Translations under genes and position numbers: made by a program | Shown: positions 61,116 to 64,000 of the stretch, piece after piece | How positions within the stretch are numbered: the first letter of the stretch is position 1 | How the letters are laid out: the number at the start of each line of letters is the position of its first letter | Notes under the pieces: generated by a model | What the model was told of the DNA's origin: nothing | What the model saw: only the letters and a program-made list of their open reading frames with translations | The model's database searches: none | Source of the DNA: Bog-756 sp963727075 | GTDB taxonomy: Bacteria > Actinomycetota > Acidimicrobiia > Acidimicrobiales > RAAP-2 | NCBI GenBank assembly: GCA_963727075.1 | Contig: CAVSET010000006.1 | Span: 682,001-746,000, forward strand | Direction of reading: 5' to 3' | Length of the DNA stretch: 64,000 nucleotides

Positions 61116-61757
61116 TCAACCGACGAGACCGCGGCGATGGGCGTAGGCAACTGCCTGGGAGCGGTCCTTGCTGCCCGTCTTTGCGAAGATGCGATTCACG
61201 TGGGTCTTGACGGTGGACTCACTGACAAAGAGTTGTCCCGCGATCTCAGCGTTGGAGCGGCCACCGGCGATCAAGCAGAGAACCTCTGCCTCTCGTTCGG
61301 TCAACCCGTCGGGTAGGGAGGCACCTGCGGTCATCCCTCCCGGCAATGAAGCCACATCCACCAGTCGGGCCTGCACCGCCGGGTCGAGGACGCCTTGACC
61401 TGAAGCCGCAGCTTCGAGGGCCCGACCGATGTGATCCCGGCCGGCGTCCTTCGTCAGGTACCCGATCGCTCCCGCCTGCAGGGCCCCGATGATGGATTGA
61501 TCATCGGCAAAGGTGGTGAGCACCACTACTTGGGTCTGAGGATGGTCAGTGCGGATGCGCCTCGTCGCCTCGACCCCGTCCACCCGGGGCATCCGCAAGT
61601 CCATCAAGACGACGTCGGGGGCCGCCTCGGCGACCAGGGCGACAGCTTCCTCACCGTCGGCGGCCGAGCCGACCACGACGATCCCGGGCATGGTCTCGAG
61701 CAGGGTAACGAGACCCTCTCGGACGATCGTCTGGTCGTCGGCCACCACGACTCTCAC
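61116..61757 (-). CDS. NarL/LuxR-type response regulator
   Basis: 213 residues from GTG 61757. Receiver domain: VVVADDQTIVREGLVTLL with acidic DD, phospho-acceptor D53 (DVVLMDLRMP), VVVLTTF and LTKDAG (Thr and Lys). LPDGLTEREAEVLCLIAGGRSNAEIAGQLFVSESTVKTHVNRIFAKTGSKDRSQAVAYAHRRGL is the LuxR helix-turn-helix (about 145-208). The GTG overlaps the stop of the sensor kinase gene (GTGA), so the two are translated together and form one two-component system. Confidence 0.95.
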   Translation of the reverse strand: MRVVVADDQTIVREGLVTLLETMPGIVVVGSAADGEEAVALVAEAAPDVVLMDLRMPRVDGVEATRRIRTDHPQTQVVVLTTFADDQSIIGALQAGAIGYLTKDAGRDHIGRALEAAASGQGVLDPAVQARLVDVASLPGGMTAGASLPDGLTEREAEVLCLIAGGRSNAEIAGQLFVSESTVKTHVNRIFAKTGSKDRSQAVAYAHRRGLVG

Positions 61758-62917
61758 GCCGGCACCGCCACCGCGACCGTCCAACCGAGCGCCTTTGGCC
61801 CGGCGATGACCTGGCCTCCCAACAGCTCGATCCGCTCGCGCATGCCCTGCAACCCGAAGCCACCGCCCGTCACTTTCAGCCCATTCGTGGTGGCATGGTC
61901 CGGACACGGACCGTTGGTGACCGTCAGGGCCGTCGACTGCGTCTCGAAATCGAGACGGATCGACACCGGAGCCCCCGGCGCGTGCTTGCGGGCATTGGTG
62001 ACCGCTTCCTGGGCGGCGCGATACAGCGCCAGTCCCGCATCAGCGACGAGCGGACGAGGCGCACCCGTGACGGTCAGCTCGGCACCATCACGGGCGGCCA
62101 GCGACGCCAGTTGCTCGGCCAGAGCGACTGGTTCGTCGCGTAGAGCGTGCACTGCCTGGCGTGTCTCATCCAATCCCTGGACAGCGAGCCGACGGGCCTG
62201 TTGCACCAACTGACGTGCCTTGGCCGAGTCGTCGCAGCTCTCCAAGAGCGCGTCGGCGGCGTCTAGCTGAACCGACAAGGCCCCCAAGGAGTGGGCCAAC
62301 ACGTCGTGCACCTCCCTTCCTATGCGGTTGCGTTCGGCCAGCGCGGTTGCTCGATCTCGCTCGGAATCAGCCCGGACCCGCTCGGCGAGGAGCTGCTCGG
62401 CCTGGAGCGTCCGTTGCACGTATTGGCGCCGACTGGCGCCGACCATGAGCCCGATGACCACCGAGACCGCCCCTTCGGCGATCAGAACAGCCGGAGCCCC
62501 CACTGCCAATGTGGCCCCGGCCAGTCCGCCGAGGCCGATCGATCCGACGCCCAAGGCCAGTAGTCCCTCGAAGGCGATCCCGGCACCGAGCGCGGCCACA
62601 ACCATGAAGGTGATGGCAATGGGTGCGAGCGCCGCGAGCGCGCCACCAGACGTGGCCAGCAGGGTCAGGAAGCACCATGTCGTGGGATCGGGGGCCCGAA
62701 ACCGGCGGCTTGCCATCCAGCCCAGCCAGCCGATCCCGGCGCCCACCATCAACACCCACTTCACCGGGTGATCGGGCATGACGCCGCTCGGTGGCGGTTG
62801 GTGGGCGGTGACCCAGAGGAGTGCCACCAGTCCGGCGAGGCGGGCGGTACTGAGCAGTCGCTCGGTTCTCGTCCCCAGCTGAGCCCGGAGTTGGGATGCC
62901 AGCCCCACAAATACCAT
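61754..62917 (-). CDS. NarL-family sensor histidine kinase
   Basis: 387 residues from ATG 62917, with GGAG seven bases upstream. About five N-terminal membrane helices (ARLAGLVALLWVTA, VKWVLMVGAGIGWLGWMA, FLTLLATSGGALAALAPIAITFMVVAALGAGIAF) form the sensor with no extracytoplasmic domain. ERNRIGREVHDVLAHSLGALSVQLDAADAL is the HisKA_3 dimer helix with phospho-accepting H204. The ATPase domain has YRAAQEAVTNARKHAPGAPVSI (N-box) and GGGFGLQGMRERIELLGGQV (G-box). The short-loop membrane part suggests it senses membrane or intramembrane changes. It follows a membrane protein gene 34 bases away. Confidence 0.93.
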   Translation of the reverse strand: MVFVGLASQLRAQLGTRTERLLSTARLAGLVALLWVTAHQPPPSGVMPDHPVKWVLMVGAGIGWLGWMASRRFRAPDPTTWCFLTLLATSGGALAALAPIAITFMVVAALGAGIAFEGLLALGVGSIGLGGLAGATLAVGAPAVLIAEGAVSVVIGLMVGASRRQYVQRTLQAEQLLAERVRADSERDRATALAERNRIGREVHDVLAHSLGALSVQLDAADALLESCDDSAKARQLVQQARRLAVQGLDETRQAVHALRDEPVALAEQLASLAARDGAELTVTGAPRPLVADAGLALYRAAQEAVTNARKHAPGAPVSIRLDFETQSTALTVTNGPCPDHATTNGLKVTGGGFGLQGMRERIELLGGQVIAGPKALGWTVAVAVPA

Positions 62918-62951
62918 GATCCCACTCCTGTCCGGTCCTGGCACCTGGTGG

Positions 62952-63482
62952 TCAGGCGGCCGCTGGGGGCCGAAGCAGTCCGCCACGCTCGATGACGGCA
63001 CCCGAGCGGCGGGCCTTGAGGTAGAGGACGCCGGTCCGGCTGGCCACCTCGGCCATGGCCATCAGGACGAACGCCGTCCCCCAGGCCGCCCCCGAGGTGA
63101 TGTGGTGGAGGGCGCTGAACCGGGCAACGGTCGCCTGCCCGCCGTGGCCCACCCACAGGGCGAAGCTCATGCGGGCTCCGATGCCCACCACCCACAAGAC
63201 CGCTGCCACCAGGCCCGCCTGGGCGAAGGCGCTGGTCCCGTCCCGCCGGATAGCGGTCAACAGCCCCGCCCCCGCCCCCAGGGCAGCGCCCACGCAGGCG
63301 AATCCGACGATCAGCACCAGGTCGTTGCCGGCGGTCGGGATGGCGTGGAGGAATTGGGCGGCCACGAAGACCGTGGCCACCAACGGGAACAGCAGACGGG
63401 CCCGGGTCACCTTGTGCCCCCGGATCTGGAGGACGACCAAGGCGATGAGGCCGATATTCATGAGGTAATCGGTGATTGTCAT
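62952..63482 (-). CDS. integral membrane protein upstream of a two-component system
   Basis: 176 residues with five or so helices (YLMNIGLIALVVLQI, LLFPLVATVFVAAQFLHAI, LVLIVGFACVGAALGAGAGLLTAI, FAQAGLVAAVLWVVGIGARMSFALWV, GAAWGTAFVLMAMAEVASRTGVLYL). It resembles CcdC/DUF1453-like membrane proteins in layout. It is the first gene of a three-gene operon with the sensor kinase and response regulator, so it may be a signal-transmitting or target protein of that system. The function is otherwise unknown. Confidence 0.7.
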   Translation of the reverse strand: MTITDYLMNIGLIALVVLQIRGHKVTRARLLFPLVATVFVAAQFLHAIPTAGNDLVLIVGFACVGAALGAGAGLLTAIRRDGTSAFAQAGLVAAVLWVVGIGARMSFALWVGHGGQATVARFSALHHITSGAAWGTAFVLMAMAEVASRTGVLYLKARRSGAVIERGGLLRPPAAA

Positions 63483-63701
63483 GCAGCCATTGTCTGGTTT
63501 CGAAGTTCAGAAGGCGTCAGCCCACGGGTGGATCCCAGGGTGGATTCCCTCTCCACCCTGGCCTGCAGCCGATGATTCGTCAGTGGACCAGTCCCGGTAC
63601 TCATGCAGCCGGCCGGCCTGCGCTCGATGCCGAATGGCAGGAGGGGGTGGCCCGGACCGTAGTGCGGCATCGGGTAAGCCCCGATCGCCGTCTCCTAGTC
63701 C

Positions 63702-64000
63702 CTAGGCAGAGCTGGAATAGCAACGAACCGGCCGAACTAGAACAGCTGTGTGACCTTCCTCAGCCATGACGCCGTCCAACTCCTGCCAGTCGTCGGGGCT
63801 CCCTCCGGCGGCGGCGGCGTAGATCTCGCGGAGCAGTCGGGGCATGTCGCTCATTGCGAAGTCCTCGAGTGGATCGTCCGGACCGACTAGCTCGGCGTCG
63901 CCTTCCACGGCAACCCAGTCCCAACCTGACCGAAACACAACTGTGACCCTCGGGTGCAGACGAAGATTGGGTAGCTTTCTGGTTCCGCCCCGAGCGACGA
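63702..64000 (-). CDS. pyridoxamine-5'-phosphate-oxidase-like (PPOX/FDOR) protein, cut by window edge
   Basis: The visible 99 residues run off the right edge. VARGGTRKLPNLRLHPRVTVVF and SGWDWVAVEGDAELVGPDDPLEDF are the strand pair of the PPOX/FDOR-B split-barrel fold, which binds flavin or cofactor F420. The C-terminal DWQELDGVMAEEGHTAVLVRPVRCYSS completes the barrel. F420 dependence is common in actinobacteria, but the N-terminal part needed to tell is missing. A GTG at 63938 lies within the fold and is not the start. Confidence 0.85.
   Translation of the reverse strand, partial: VARGGTRKLPNLRLHPRVTVVFRSGWDWVAVEGDAELVGPDDPLEDFAMSDMPRLLREIYAAAAGGSPDDWQELDGVMAEEGHTAVLVRPVRCYSSSA

Noticed and set aside
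1..64000. CRISPR array, phage genes or a plasmid origin
   Set aside because: No spaced direct repeats of 25-40 bp, no cas, phage structural or replication-initiator genes were seen. The only recombinase is the chromosomal XerD.

Overview
The window is high-GC actinobacterial DNA, most likely from the class Acidimicrobiia. Three things point there. From about 11 to 31 kb the gene order (plsC, cmk, aroA, tyrA, aroH, rluB, scpB, scpA ... xerD, nudix, pyrG, recN, nadK, tlyA, HAD phosphatase) follows the conserved actinobacterial block known in Mycobacterium tuberculosis as roughly Rv1692-Rv1713. A secreted hydrolase at 47-49 kb carries GYWLV...DGGVFSFG repeats of a type I associate with acidimicrobial exported proteins. 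Ku, WS/DGAT, a P450 and a mycothiol-type arsenate reductase are also typical of actinobacteria. The lineage is inferred; there is no rRNA gene here.

Layout: 0-2.2 kb holds a truncated methyltransferase, small dimeric-barrel and SnoaL-like proteins, and a 40-residue Cys-rich microprotein coupled to an ArsC-like enzyme. 2.4-4.6 kb holds a lipoprotein, a decayed IS3-family element with intact ends and a 3-bp target duplication, and tRNA-Pro(GGG). 4.6-10.6 kb holds a secreted SGNH hydrolase, a zinc-ribbon membrane protein, der, a DUF512 radical-SAM protein, ispH and a PhnZ-like HD protein. 10.6-31 kb is the housekeeping core: a GT2, aromatic amino acid synthesis, condensin subunits, trpS, a YfhO-like membrane protein, a site-2 protease, a DksA-like regulator, xerD, CTP and NADP synthesis, recN, tlyA and a phasin-like protein. 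31-43 kb holds a desaturase, a DoxX-Rieske fusion, a BcsA-like GT2-PilZ protein, a DUF1214-like/sulfotransferase pair and a full-length Lhr helicase. 43-50 kb holds an SDR, a PhzF-like protein, a PAP2-like protein, Ku and a GH99-like secreted hydrolase. 50.7-52.8 kb is a compact CsoR-regulated metal operon with an ArsP-type permease fused to a YHS domain. 52.9-64 kb is an accessory stretch with methyltransferases, a lipase divergent from a WS/DGAT, a second SGNH hydrolase, a P450, a two-component system and a truncated PPOX protein.

Two sequence-wide patterns stand out. First, many conserved genes between about 10.7 and 38.7 kb (GT2, plsC, cmk, aroA, trpS, recN, a BcsA-like gene, a sulfotransferase, lhr) are split by single-base indels, mostly an extra base in a G/C run. 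Several are essential, so assembly error is the simplest reading; one gene (36.2-37.3 kb) is hit so often that it may be a real pseudogene. Second, short 2-3-copy tandem duplications sit at gene ends or linkers. Their units are multiples of three inside coding sequence (9, 15, 18 bp) and mostly not in intergenic DNA (10, 17, 20 bp).

The best candidate for a poorly described system is the CsoR / permease-YHS / small helical protein operon. The ArsC-coupled Cys-rich microprotein comes second.
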